In this document: positions 7,736 through 17,117 of the stretch, one piece after another | Layout: the number at the start of each line of letters is the position of its first letter | Position numbering within the stretch: position 1 is the first letter of the stretch | Assembly: GCF_904846715.1 (NCBI RefSeq) | Contig: NZ_CAJHBU010000019.1 | Span: forward strand, 1-60,260 | Direction of reading: 5' to 3' | Source: Psychrobacter vallis | GTDB lineage: Bacteria; Pseudomonadota; Gammaproteobacteria; Pseudomonadales; Moraxellaceae | Length of the DNA: 60,260 bases | Made by a program: the position numbers and the translations under genes | The notes under the pieces: model-generated | What the model saw: the letters and a program-made list of their open reading frames with translations, nothing else | Told to the model about the DNA's origin: nothing | The model's database searches: none

Positions 7736-10714
7736 ATGACCGACAATATGACCGACGCCATTACAGACAGTGACCATAACTCTCATCAAGCAATTGACCC
7801 TCAAGCTTTACCGAACTTTGATACTATGCCCAATGTAGCCACCATGGACACCAGTCATGTGGACAAAGACCAACCCCCTTTTATCTTGGTTGATGGCTCC
7901 TATTATCTGTTTCGCACTTATCACGCTTTGCCCAAAACCATGCAAAATTCGCAGGGATTAATCACCAATGCGATTCGTGGCACCTTGAACGCATTATTAA
8001 AGCTGATGCGTCGCTATCATCCGACCCATATGGCGGTCTGTTTTGATACCAAGTCACCGACGTTTCGACATCATATGTCTGCGGACTATAAGGCGGCTCG
8101 TCCACCCATTGATATCGAGCTGGTAGAACAGATTCCTTACATTCATCGTTTGGTGACCGCCTTAGGTATTCCGCTATTGCGTATTGAAGGAGCGGAAGCC
8201 GATGATATCATCGGGACACTGGCGCACCGTGCGGTTGAACAAGGTCATCATGTGGTCATTTCCACAGGCGATAAAGACATGATGCAACTGGTCAATGACT
8301 GCGTCATATTGGAAGACAGCTTTACGGGTAAAATAACAGACACCCAAGCAGTGATCGACAAATTCGGCATCAATCCAAATCAGATGATCGACTTCTTAAC
8401 CTTAATGGGTGATACCTCTGACGGTATCAAAGGCGTTCCAGGTATCGGTAAAAAAACCGCAAAAGACTTGCTTGTTGAATATGGCACTATCGACAATATG
8501 ATCAAGCACATTGGCTTTATCAAAGGTCGCGGGGCAAAAGGCTTGATTGAGCATGCAGACGACATTCCGTTTAATGCAAAGCTCGCCACTATCGTCACGG
8601 ATTTGGAAATCGGTCAAGACTGGAATGATTTAAAAATCAATACCGACCCGTGTGCTCATATCGATGAGTTACGCGAGCTATATACTGAGCTTGAATTTAG
8701 AAATGAGCTTGCATCACTCGACCACCCGAATCATCCAGCAAATGGATCACAAAGTGTCGCTGATAGCCAAGCCGATGCTGAGTCACAAGCACAAGTGGCG
8801 AAATACTTACAGTCGACCAAAATCACAGACACCAAAGACAGTAAAAGCCATGACAAAGCATGGCACACGGTTTTAGATGAGCCAGCGTTTGACAGTTTAA
8901 TCAAAGTATTGGAGGCGGCTCCGCATTTCGTGATTGATACCGAAACCACCAGCGTCCATTGGCGCGAGGCACAGATTGTCGGTTTGTCATTTGCCGTTCA
9001 AGCACACGAAGCTTACTATATACCGCTCACGCATAGCTTAGAAGGTGATGAGCTGACCGTCAAGCAACTCGACCGCGACACAGTATTGGCTCGCTTAAAA
9101 CCACTTTTAGAAAACCCCAATATCGGCAAGATTGGTCAGCACCTAAAATACGATGCCCACATTCTCAAACATTATGACATTGACCTAATCGGCGCGCTCC
9201 ATGAGCGTCCGAACAACTGGGCGATGGATACCATGCTTGCTAGCTATGTGATTAACGCGGCTGTCACTCGTCACGGCATGGATGATTTGGCACGGCATTA
9301 CCTACAAACACAAACCATCAGCTTTGAAGATGTTGCGGGTAAAGGCGCAAAGCAAGTCACCTTTGACCAAGTCGCCATCGATATCGCCAGCGACTATGCT
9401 TGCGAAGATGCCGATATCACCTATCAATTGTTTGAGGTGTTCAGTGTCGAGCTGGCTAACGATACCAATAATGCCAAACTGCTGCATGAGCTTGAGATTC
9501 CAACGGCCCAGATACTTTGTCAAATGGAAGCCCACGGTATTCTTATCAAGCGCCCATTTTTAAATGAGCTATCAAAACGCTTTGATGAAGAGATTATTGC
9601 CCTAGAAAAACGCGCTTATGAAGTCGCTGGCGAAGAATTTAACCTAGGCTCACCCAAGCAGCTTGGTGAGATGCTGTTTGAGAAGCTCGGCGTTGCTGGT
9701 GGTAAAAAAACCAAGTCAGGTCAATACTCAACGGGCGAAGCAGTATTGTCAAATATTGACCATCCGTTGGTAGAAATCGTCCTTGAATATCGCGGCCTCT
9801 CTAAGCTAAAAAGCACTTATACCGATGCGCTTGATAATGTTGCAGATAGCGAGACCGATCGCGTTCATACCAGCTATCATCAAGCACTAACCAGCACTGG
9901 CCGACTGTCCTCCACTGACCCTAACTTGCAGAACATTCCGATTCGTACCGCCACGGGTCGCTTGATTCGCCAAGCCTTCATCGCGCCAGAAGGTCGCGTG
10001 ATTTTAGCCGCGGATTACTCACAAATTGAATTGCGTTTGATGGCGCATTTTTCAGGCGATAAGAACTTAACGCATGCCTTTAATGAAGGGTTAGATATTC
10101 ACGCAGCGACTGCCGCTGAAGTACTTGGTAAAGATGTTGCCGATGTCACGCCAACTGAGCGCCGTAATGCTAAAGCCATTAACTTCGGTCTACTCTATGG
10201 CATGAGTGCCTTTGGACTTGCCAAGCAATTACAAATGAGCCGCGGCGAAGCGCAAGACTATATCGATATGTACTTTGAGCGTTATCCCGGCGTCAAAAAC
10301 TATATGATTAATACCCGTGCTAGCGCTTATGAGCAAGGCTATGTCGAGACAATATTGGGTCGTAAACTCTACACGCCCGATATCAATCACAGCAACCGTA
10401 TGGTCAAACAAGGTGCTGAACGCGCGGCGATTAATGCGCCACTGCAAGGCTCAGCCGCTGATCTGATCAAACTTGCCATGATTGCCGTCGACAAAGTATT
10501 GCCGAAAGATCAAGCCAAAATGCTACTACAGGTGCATGATGAATTGGTGTTTGAAGTCGATGCCGATAAAGTAGACGCGGTTAGCCAATTGATTACGGAT
10601 GCAATGCAAGATGTCTTGACGACAACAGCGGTAGATAAAGGTTGGAATGTCGACTTTGCTGTGCCGTTGTTGGTTGAAACCGATAGTGGTCAGAACTGGG
10701 ATGAGGCACATTGA
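7736..10714 (+). CDS. polA: DNA polymerase I
   Basis: About 992 residues from the ATG at 7736; an in-frame GTG lies 9 bases earlier, and neither has a strong ribosome binding site. All three domains are present. The 5'-3' exonuclease begins at FILVDGSYYLFRTYHALP (about residue 47) after an N-terminal extension of roughly 45 residues not found in E. coli. The 3'-5' proofreading domain has VIDTETTS, GQHLKYD and YACED, so it should be active. The polymerase has motif A (ADYSQIELRLMAHF, about 760), motif B (RRNAKAINFGLLYG, about 807) and motif C (QVHDELVFEV, about 930). A linker of about 45 Ser/Gln/Lys-rich residues joins the exonuclease domains. The enzyme repairs DNA and removes RNA primers. 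Confidence 0.97.
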   Translation: MTDNMTDAITDSDHNSHQAIDPQALPNFDTMPNVATMDTSHVDKDQPPFILVDGSYYLFRTYHALPKTMQNSQGLITNAIRGTLNALLKLMRRYHPTHMAVCFDTKSPTFRHHMSADYKAARPPIDIELVEQIPYIHRLVTALGIPLLRIEGAEADDIIGTLAHRAVEQGHHVVISTGDKDMMQLVNDCVILEDSFTGKITDTQAVIDKFGINPNQMIDFLTLMGDTSDGIKGVPGIGKKTAKDLLVEYGTIDNMIKHIGFIKGRGAKGLIEHADDIPFNAKLATIVTDLEIGQDWNDLKINTDPCAHIDELRELYTELEFRNELASLDHPNHPANGSQSVADSQADAESQAQVAKYLQSTKITDTKDSKSHDKAWHTVLDEPAFDSLIKVLEAAPHFVIDTETTSVHWREAQIVGLSFAVQAHEAYYIPLTHSLEGDELTVKQLDRDTVLARLKPLLENPNIGKIGQHLKYDAHILKHYDIDLIGALHERPNNWAMDTMLASYVINAAVTRHGMDDLARHYLQTQTISFEDVAGKGAKQVTFDQVAIDIASDYACEDADITYQLFEVFSVELANDTNNAKLLHELEIPTAQILCQMEAHGILIKRPFLNELSKRFDEEIIALEKRAYEVAGEEFNLGSPKQLGEMLFEKLGVAGGKKTKSGQYSTGEAVLSNIDHPLVEIVLEYRGLSKLKSTYTDALDNVADSETDRVHTSYHQALTSTGRLSSTDPNLQNIPIRTATGRLIRQAFIAPEGRVILAADYSQIELRLMAHFSGDKNLTHAFNEGLDIHAATAAEVLGKDVADVTPTERRNAKAINFGLLYGMSAFGLAKQLQMSRGEAQDYIDMYFERYPGVKNYMINTRASAYEQGYVETILGRKLYTPDINHSNRMVKQGAERAAINAPLQGSAADLIKLAMIAVDKVLPKDQAKMLLQVHDELVFEVDADKVDAVSQLITDAMQDVLTTTAVDKGWNVDFAVPLLVETDSGQNWDEAH

Positions 10715-10881
10715 TTGCTGACCTAAATTGATATAGATGTAAATTGGGCGAATTATTTTAACTTCTCATAGAGTATAGAGATAAAACAAATCTGCCCTTT
10801 TTTAAACTGTATTGCCCACATTAACAATCACTTGTGACCAGTTAGATAAATTAACTAAACACATCATGGTAAAATCGGCGT

Positions 10882-10986
10882 TATAATAGCCTATTATTAA
10901 ATTGTGTGTGGTTGGACTGTACCTAGTTGTGCTGTACATGGTTAGATAGTATCGATCTATAGTGAGCCTTAGCGCTCACTTTTTTG
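10882..10986 (+). ncRNA. Candidate small RNA downstream of polA
   Basis: A perfect TATAAT (10882-10887) is followed by about 75 bases without a convincing reading frame and then by a textbook terminator: AGTGAGC (10961-10967), a 6-base loop, GCTCACT (10974-10980), TTTTTGTTTT. The transcript would be about 90 bases, starting near 10894. A good -35 box is not visible, so an activator may be needed. The slot immediately after polA holds Spot 42 (spf) in enterobacteria and ErsA in Pseudomonas, which makes a small RNA plausible. The alternative is a leader with an attenuator for the next gene. Confidence 0.45.
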
Positions 10987-10990
10987 TTTT
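10961..10990 (+). terminator. Perfect intrinsic terminator after the polA-downstream transcript
   Basis: A 7-bp perfect stem AGTGAGC/GCTCACT with loop CTTAGC, followed directly by TTTTTGTTTT. It ends either a small RNA, the polA message, or acts as an attenuator ahead of the next gene. Confidence 0.8.
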
Positions 10991-11550
10991 GTAAAAACGA
11001 GGAGTTTCGTATTCCGATTTCAGAGGGCATCACAGAAATCCCCAGCATGCTGATTTTGTTCGCTTGTCTGCTACGTTGCGGGCAGTATGAGCTGCAGAAT
11101 TCGATCAAACACGTGCGTGCCTTTTGGTTAGCAGCCGTACTGGTATTTTTTACTGTAATACGCCGAGAATTAAACTACCTACCAGATCTGTTTGTGCCCA
11201 GTGATTTTATGTTGCTCAGCCATTCATATAACTGGTGGGAAGACGCTGTTCTTACGGTTGCTTACTTACTGACTGTAGGCTTGTTGGCTTATTCTCGACA
11301 TTACCTGTGGGCAGTATTAAACAAAGTACCTGTGGCTCTATATTTGACTGTGGCCGCATTGGCCTTGTTGCAGTATATGGGTGAGAACGCGATTGTTTTT
11401 CCAGAAGCGCTCGGCGTCATCGTCGAAGAGCTGGCAGAAACTGCTGTTTATGGTATTGCCTTGGTATATTTATGGCGATTTAATTTGAGCGATTATGACT
11501 CCTATATGTTGCATGAACCAAATTATGAATGTAGCCACTCCAATCATTAA
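10984..11550 (+). CDS. Integral membrane protein of unknown function, start uncertain
   Basis: Up to 188 residues with about four or five membrane helices (segments around 22-30, 47-60, 87-105, 112-130 and 145-163) and a polar C-terminal tail. The frame opens at 10966 with no ATG before residue 22. Possible starts are TTG at 10984, which overlaps the preceding terminator T-run and has no ribosome binding site, or ATT at 11011, which sits 6 bases after a strong ACGAGGAG. ATG at 11044-11047 lacks a ribosome binding site and would cut into the first helix. I do not recognise a family. The N terminus could also be lost through a frameshift. Confidence 0.65.
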   Translation: MFCKNEEFRIPISEGITEIPSMLILFACLLRCGQYELQNSIKHVRAFWLAAVLVFFTVIRRELNYLPDLFVPSDFMLLSHSYNWWEDAVLTVAYLLTVGLLAYSRHYLWAVLNKVPVALYLTVAALALLQYMGENAIVFPEALGVIVEELAETAVYGIALVYLWRFNLSDYDSYMLHEPNYECSHSNH

Positions 11551-11609
11551 AACCAGTCTAATATTAATCGTGAATTAATGACTATAATCGGTCAAAATCA
11601 ATATCGATA

Positions 11610-11700
11610 CAATACGTACTGCTGGTGCAAATTTTTCTTGCTTGCTGTGCCTTCGCAGACAGAGGCTGCAAAAAATTTACACCAGCAATACTGTAACGAC
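11610..11700. repeat. Palindromic intergenic repeat, well-preserved copy
   Basis: Arms TGCTGGTGCAAATTTTT (11620-11636) and its near-perfect mirror at 11671-11687 (one mismatch) surround the core CTTGCTGTGCCTTCGCAGAC. The core is nearly identical to the copy at 25166-25245. It occupies the space between the membrane protein and the acidic protein gene. Confidence 0.7.
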
Positions 11701-11847
11701 TTTAAAGTATTTCAAATATAGAGATACTGCTATTACATTGTTTGAACATGCTGTGACACCTTATCACTATTAGCAGCGATCAGAACGCGTCACACTAGCC
11801 TTGATAAACAAAATCAACAATCTATGAATAATAATAAGGAATCCATT

Positions 11848-12195
11848 ATGGACAATTCAAAAAGCCCATTACCAGAAGAGATGGATCGTGTCGATGGCGA
11901 TACGCGTAGTGATGAGGGCTTTGACAATCAAGACAACCAGCTGGTCGATTTGGATAACCCTATGTTACACACCATTGATAATAATGATGTGATTGACAAT
12001 AGCGCCGGATTTGATAACTCAGAAGTCGGTACAGATGCGACCCAAGGCTTGACGCCGATGCATCGTCAAAATATCGATGAATCACGGGTCGATGAAGTAC
12101 TGGTGCAAGACAACCTTGATGACAGTCATTATCCTGATATTTTGGATATTGCAGACAGAGAAGCGGCAGAACGTAGTAACGATGATGATTTTTAA
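11848..12195 (+). CDS. Small highly acidic protein of unknown function
   Basis: About 115 residues. I chose the second ATG because AAGGA lies 7 bases before it; the in-frame ATG 24 bases earlier has no ribosome binding site. The protein is dominated by Asp, Glu and Asn, has no cysteine, tryptophan or hydrophobic helix, and is probably disordered. Repeated DN, DNS and DD pairs run through the length (DNQDNQLVDLDNP, DNNDVIDNS, DDSHYPDILDIAD). I know no family for it. A long perfect hairpin terminator follows immediately, which supports it being an expressed transcription unit. Confidence 0.65.
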   Translation: MDNSKSPLPEEMDRVDGDTRSDEGFDNQDNQLVDLDNPMLHTIDNNDVIDNSAGFDNSEVGTDATQGLTPMHRQNIDESRVDEVLVQDNLDDSHYPDILDIADREAAERSNDDDF

Positions 12196-12202
12196 CCAAG
12201 CT

Positions 12203-12258
12203 CTCTCACAATAAAAAAGCACGCCCGTTATATCGAGCGTGCTTTTTTATTGTGAGAG
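12203..12258. terminator. Bidirectional terminator with 22-bp perfect stem
   Basis: The arms 12203-12224 and 12237-12258 (CTCTCACAATAAAAAAGCACGC and its exact complement) flank a 12-base loop. The A/T tracts inside the stem let it end transcription of the acidic protein gene from the left and the BPSS1780-type gene from the right. Confidence 0.85.
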
Positions 12259-12293
12259 AACGCTTCTAATACGAGAGTCTGTTAAGCAACCAA

Positions 12294-13109
12294 CTATATC
12301 CCTGACAATGGCTGATCCGTCCAAACATCTCGGTAACTGGTGTAGTAAGTAATCATACCTATTGGAAACAGCGCTAAAAGACCTAGTCCTAGTGTAAAAA
12401 CTACCATCAATATCATTATTATAGGAGCAATCAACCAAAAAAGTAAAAATGGTAAGATGTTTTTTAAACACCCTTTAAAACTCATTTTCATTGCCTGAAC
12501 GGGCTCAATGTTGTGAAGCACAATTAAGGCAGGTGCAAACCAGATAGCCATAAGTACAGGAAATAATAGTATAAAAAGTAGTAAAGAACCCAATACTATA
12601 CCTACGATAGCAACGTCACTTGACTCCTGACCTAACGATAAAGCCATACCACCGAATATAATCAGCATAGGTATCATTACAACAATAATAGCCACTAAAT
12701 ACAATATGAATAAAATAATTAATGGTTTGAGATGCGTATAAAAGGCTGAAAAAAGATGATCAAACTTCAGCTCGCTGCCTACAACTTGAACGGCGCAGCC
12801 TTTTATTATTCCACCAACAAAAACAAAAGAAAGAAAAGGGAAAATGAAATTTATCACGGGTATGCTACTGCCAATTATAGCAATAATTAAATAAGCAACC
12901 CCTATAGCTAACCATAATAAAAATTGATCTTTAAATATTACAAATGATTTGGTAATCCAACTTATGCCCCATCCTGCTTGGCACATTCGAGGTTCTGCCA
13001 ATAACTGCGGTAATAGGCCACCATATTCGTCAGTTGGCGGTAAGTTCGGTGGTTGGCCGTGAGGTTTTTGTAGAGACACAGAAGGTTGTGAACCATTAGA
13101 GCTGGACAT
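12294..13109 (-). CDS. BPSS1780-type multi-pass membrane protein
   Basis: 271 residues from the ATG at 13109; a longer frame reaches a TTG at 13160 that I consider unused. After a Pro/Gln-rich cytoplasmic N terminus, GWGISWITKSFVIFKDQFLLWLAIGV opens the membrane region, with about six helices to the end, including MKMSFKGCLKNILPFLLF. This ordering (a soluble tail, then 'W..I..A..LF..' and 'A...S..AC..N..P') is what I know as the BPSS1780 family of unknown function. It has its own terminator on both sides, so probably monocistronic. The coding bases are noticeably more AT-rich than in the neighbours. Confidence 0.75.
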   Translation of the reverse strand: MSSSNGSQPSVSLQKPHGQPPNLPPTDEYGGLLPQLLAEPRMCQAGWGISWITKSFVIFKDQFLLWLAIGVAYLIIAIIGSSIPVINFIFPFLSFVFVGGIIKGCAVQVVGSELKFDHLFSAFYTHLKPLIILFILYLVAIIVVMIPMLIIFGGMALSLGQESSDVAIVGIVLGSLLLFILLFPVLMAIWFAPALIVLHNIEPVQAMKMSFKGCLKNILPFLLFWLIAPIIMILMVVFTLGLGLLALFPIGMITYYTSYRDVWTDQPLSGI

Positions 13110-13246
13110 GTTTATTCTCAAAAATAAAGTTAAGCAAAAGTAACAATGATAATAAAACAAAATTTTGTTTGGCTTATTTTTACATATCAGTCACAAAAAA
13201 TCCCAACTTTATTCTATTTTAATAAACTTCATTAAAATCATTTAGC

Positions 13247-13281
13247 CAAAAAAATACCGAACATGATGTCCGGTATTTCTT
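13247..13281 (-). terminator. hemH terminator
   Basis: On the minus strand AAATACCGGACATCATGTTC-type hairpin (AATACCG/CGGTATT) followed by TTTTTTT, directly after the hemH stop codon. Confidence 0.8.
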
Positions 13282-13302
13282 ATGATTTACAAATACAGTC
13301 AA

Positions 13303-14322
13303 TTACGCCCAGCCGTCCAACGTTCCCGCCCAACCTTTCACTAAAGGCGCACTCAACGCTTCAAGCAAATCAATATGCGCGTCATCTAAGTTCAATGCAG
13401 GAATATAGTGATATTCTTGTCCACCCGCGTGGAGAAAGTTTTCACGATTTTCAATTGCCAGCTCTTCTAGTGTCTCTAAACAATCAGCAGAGAAAGCCGG
13501 ACTAATGACTTGTACTGAGCGCACACCTGACTTACCCCAGTCCTCGAGTACCACATCGGTATATGGCTTGACCCACTCTTGTTTACCAAAGCGCGACTGA
13601 AAGCTGATAATCCATTCATCTGCACCAAGACCCAATGCGTGGGCAACTTGCGCCGCCGTACATTTGCAGCGTTTAGGATACGGATCTCCTTTATCAGCAT
13701 AAGGCTGTGGAATACCGTGGAAGCTAAACATCAGCTTTTCAGGCTTACCATGCTCTGCTTGAAAACGACGTATCGAATCTGCCAGCGCTTGAATATACAG
13801 CGGATGCGCAAAATAGTCTTTGACGATTGTATAGTTTGGCAGATTGCGTTGTTTTAGCGTCCACTTAGTCAGCGCGTCATAGACCGCACCACCTGAAGAG
13901 GCAGAATATTGTGGAAATAAAGGCAAAACGACAAAATGATCAACGCCTTCACTACGCAAGTTATCCATCACGTCAGGTAAACCAGGATTACCATAACTCA
14001 TCGCTGAATGCACAGAAATACGAAATGGCGCTGCTGTATTTGCCAAGCGCGGCTCTAGCAACTCCACTTGGCTCTTTAGTATCTTGCGAATCGGCGAGTC
14101 ACCTTCCCAAATGCTGGCATAAGCTTTTGCCACGCGTTTCGGACGGCTTGGCAAGACAAACAGGTTCAGAATAATAGCCCATAAGAATTTTGGGATTTCA
14201 ATCACCCGTGGGTCTGACAAAAACTGTTTTAGGTAACGACGCACCGCAGGCGCGGTCGGCTCGTCTGGCGTACCAAGGTTGACTAATAGGACGGCAATAC
14301 GTGGGGGCAGTTCAGGTTTCAT
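13303..14322 (-). CDS. hemH: Ferrochelatase
   Basis: 339 residues. Inserts Fe2+ into protoporphyrin IX, the last step of heme synthesis, at the inner membrane surface. Recognisable segments are [13 protein letters not shown] at the N terminus, [10 protein letters not shown] with the metal-binding His, and [16 protein letters not shown] near the C terminus with the conserved Glu. The cysteines in KRCKCTAAQ are of the type seen in some bacterial ferrochelatases; a full 2Fe-2S ligand set is not evident. It diverges from metX across 346 bases, in which I see no other feature. Confidence 0.96.
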   Translation of the reverse strand: MKPELPPRIAVLLVNLGTPDEPTAPAVRRYLKQFLSDPRVIEIPKFLWAIILNLFVLPSRPKRVAKAYASIWEGDSPIRKILKSQVELLEPRLANTAAPFRISVHSAMSYGNPGLPDVMDNLRSEGVDHFVVLPLFPQYSASSGGAVYDALTKWTLKQRNLPNYTIVKDYFAHPLYIQALADSIRRFQAEHGKPEKLMFSFHGIPQPYADKGDPYPKRCKCTAAQVAHALGLGADEWIISFQSRFGKQEWVKPYTDVVLEDWGKSGVRSVQVISPAFSADCLETLEELAIENRENFLHAGGQEYHYIPALNLDDAHIDLLEALSAPLVKGWAGTLDGWA

Positions 14323-14668
14323 AGCAGCACTATTTTATGAGTAAGTTGAGAAAAGACATAAGATCATGCCAAACAATATCAGATAAAAGATTATTAAGAC
14401 ATGATTGAATAAACGGCTTGTTAGTGTAGCATTTTATCCATTCATAACGCATGGTAAAAGTGCACTTATACAATTTGATACTCAGCGGTTATTCTCTATT
14501 ACCCACCATTATCTATCGATTATACAGTCCCTATAAAAACTAGGCTCAAAAGATATCTCCCGAAGGTTGTACTCATATGCGCATCACCATACAATAGGCA
14601 AACATAGCGTGTCGGCATATTGCCATACTGCTTTTATTTATTGATGATTGTTGTCTTGCGAGGTAGCT

Positions 14669-16111
14669 TTGAACGCACGCCCTGATAATACCAGTGACCA
14701 GTCCCCCAAAGACAAACCGCATTTGACTGGCTCAATAGGCTCAGTTGGAATTGTCACGCCCCAAATTTTTCATTTCGCTGAGCCTTTGACCTTAGAATGT
14801 AATAGAACCTTGCCCTCGTTCGATCTAATAATCGAAACTTACGGCACGCTCAATAGCGACCAATCAAATGCCATTCTGATTTGCCATGCCTTATCAGGCA
14901 GTCATCATGCGGCAGGCTTTCATAACGCCGATGAAAAAAAAGCGGGCTGGTGGGACAATATGATTGGCCCGAATAAAGCCATCGATACCAATCAATTTTA
15001 TGTGGTATGTGTCAACAATATTGGTAGCTGTTTTGGCTCCACAGGGCCAACGACCATCAACCCAGAAAGCGTAAAATCAGACGGCTCTGTAAATGCGCAC
15101 AGCGAGTCTGCAAATGAGCGCAGTGAGCCACAAGTCTATGGCCCTGATTTTCCTTTAATTACCATCAAAGACTGGGTAAAAACCCAAGCCATGTTATCAG
15201 ACCGCCTTGGTATTGACGTGTGGCATGCTGTCGTTGGCGGCTCGATGGGCGGCATGCAAGCGCTACAATGGTCAGTTGACTATCCAGCCAGACTGAAACG
15301 CTGTGTGGTCATCGCTAGCACGCCTAAGCTATCCGCGCAAAACATTGCTTTTAATGAAGTGGCACGTCAATCCATTCTTTCTGATCCTGACTTCAAAGAT
15401 GGACGCTACTTACAAGCAGGTACTTACCCTCGTCGCGGTCTGATCTTAGCGCGGATGGTTGGACATATTACCTATTTGACCGATGACGCAATGAAAGCCA
15501 AATTTGGTCGTGATTTAAAATCAGGTAAATTTATGTATGGCTACGACGTCGAGTTCCAAGTCGAGAGTTATCTGCGCTATCAGGGCGAACGCTTTAGCGA
15601 AAATTTCGACGCCAATACTTATTTGCTGATGACCAAAGCACTAGATTATTTTGATCCAACACGTGATTATCCATCGGCATCGACAACAGAAACGACAGAG
15701 CCATCTATACAAATTGAGAGCTCCATCGCCGCGTCCGTCAATGCTACCAAAGAAGCGTCTGAAAGTGAGCTAGAGGATACGATAACGTCTCTAGATGAGC
15801 ATACGCATGACCGCCAGCAAGAACTGACAGCGCTCAAGGCGGCTTTTGCCCATACTCAGTGCCAATACTTAGTAGTGTCATTCACCACTGATTGGCGTTT
15901 TGCGCCCGAACGCTCACAGGAGATTGTCGATGCACTGATGGCCACTGGCAAACCAGTCAGCTACATTAATGTCGATGCACCACATGGTCATGACTCATTC
16001 TTATTTGATATTCCCCGTTATATGGGTGCTGTAAAAGGGTTTTTGACCGCGCCATTTATGGTGAATAGCCAATCAAAAAGCAATCAGGAAAAATCAGGAG
16101 CGCGCTCATGA
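14669..16111 (+). CDS. metX: Homoserine O-acyltransferase (acetyl or succinyl)
   Basis: About 480 residues from a TTG start at 14669, chosen because GAGG lies 5 bases upstream; a TTG at 14648 has no such site. An alpha/beta hydrolase that acylates homoserine in methionine synthesis. The triad is visible: Ser192 in VGGSMGG, Asp408 in FTTDWRF and His439 in DAPHGHDSF. Two insertions make it longer than the usual 370-390 residues: about 132-155 (Ser/Asn/Glu-rich, before YGPDFP) and about 336-386 (Thr/Ser/Glu-rich, before the Asp). Proteobacterial MetX enzymes paired with MetW are often succinyltransferases, so the acyl donor should not be assumed to be acetyl-CoA. Its stop overlaps metW. Confidence 0.93.
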   Translation: MNARPDNTSDQSPKDKPHLTGSIGSVGIVTPQIFHFAEPLTLECNRTLPSFDLIIETYGTLNSDQSNAILICHALSGSHHAAGFHNADEKKAGWWDNMIGPNKAIDTNQFYVVCVNNIGSCFGSTGPTTINPESVKSDGSVNAHSESANERSEPQVYGPDFPLITIKDWVKTQAMLSDRLGIDVWHAVVGGSMGGMQALQWSVDYPARLKRCVVIASTPKLSAQNIAFNEVARQSILSDPDFKDGRYLQAGTYPRRGLILARMVGHITYLTDDAMKAKFGRDLKSGKFMYGYDVEFQVESYLRYQGERFSENFDANTYLLMTKALDYFDPTRDYPSASTTETTEPSIQIESSIAASVNATKEASESELEDTITSLDEHTHDRQQELTALKAAFAHTQCQYLVVSFTTDWRFAPERSQEIVDALMATGKPVSYINVDAPHGHDSFLFDIPRYMGAVKGFLTAPFMVNSQSKSNQEKSGARS

Positions 16112-16731
16112 GAATGGATCACCAATTGGCTGAGCGCTGGATTGCCCCGCAGTCACATGTATTGGATTTGGGCTGTGGTAATGGTGAGCTGCTGGCACAC
16201 TTGCAACAGAAGCGCGGCGTGACGGGCTACGGGCTTGAGATTGATGAAGAAAAAATCAATGATGGTATTGCAAAAGGCCTCTCTATTATTGAGCAAGATC
16301 TCAATGACGGTTTAGCGCGTTTCGCCGACAATAGCTTTGACACCGTCGTCATGGCGCGGGCGTTACAAGCAGTAAAAGCACCTGATGTGCTATTGCTCGA
16401 TATGTTACGGGTCGCCCGCGAGGCCATCATCACCTTTCCTAATTTTGCTCATTGGCAAAACCGTCTGCATTTAGGGCTAAAAGGTCTGATGCCCGTCTCA
16501 GAAGCACTGCCTTATGAATGGTATAACACACCCAATATTCATCTATGCACTTTTAAAGACTTTGAGCAGCTGTGCGCCCAGCATGACATACATATCATCA
16601 ATCGCTTTGCAGTCAGTGACTCTGAAAAAGTTCATAGTCCACTGATGACAGCGTTGATACGACAAGCGCCCAACCTATTGGCAGATGTCGCTATTTATCG
16701 CGTCACCAAACAAAAAACTGACTCATGTTAA
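16108..16731 (+). CDS. metW: Methionine biosynthesis protein MetW
   Basis: 207 residues. Begins inside metX with a 4-base ATGA overlap, so the two are translationally coupled. It has the class I methyltransferase fold: [12 protein letters not shown] (SAM loop), [11 protein letters not shown] and [19 protein letters not shown]. MetW is required with MetX for full acyltransferase activity in several proteobacteria. The 385 bases after it, up to the Sel1-repeat gene, show nothing I can support. Confidence 0.95.
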   Translation: MRMDHQLAERWIAPQSHVLDLGCGNGELLAHLQQKRGVTGYGLEIDEEKINDGIAKGLSIIEQDLNDGLARFADNSFDTVVMARALQAVKAPDVLLLDMLRVAREAIITFPNFAHWQNRLHLGLKGLMPVSEALPYEWYNTPNIHLCTFKDFEQLCAQHDIHIINRFAVSDSEKVHSPLMTALIRQAPNLLADVAIYRVTKQKTDSC

Positions 16732-17117
16732 GTATTGTTTGCCCTTTATAAAAGGTCGTCTCAGATCTGCTAAGGATGATTTTTAACCTTAATGCCATGT
16801 TAAGCTATCCTTACAACCAAGTAACTCTATGATTTTATTCAGGACATAGCGGTATAAGTAAGCATTAAATCGTGTAATTAGTATTTGAGTTTCGTAAGTT
16901 TGGGTGTTAAGCTAGCGAGATAGTGTCAACCGCACACCTATAGCAACCGTTCATCGGTTCAATTAGGTCTCGTTGCCACCCTACTATGATGAATGATATT
17001 GCTAATGATTAGGTAAGTTGATATTGCAAGATGTCACCTAATTGTTATTGCCGCCTAAACTGATTTCGCGGTACAACTTTTTCTTTTGCTTATTAACTGC
17101 CTCATTCTGGAGCTGCT

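Noticed and set aside
11610..11700. CRISPR-like repeats
   Set aside because: Copies are isolated, kilobases apart, palindromic and not separated by uniform spacers; no cas genes.
14160..14322. Shared regulatory element (riboswitch) upstream of metX
   Set aside because: I looked for a SAM-type riboswitch in the hemH-metX space and found no convincing conserved pairing pattern.
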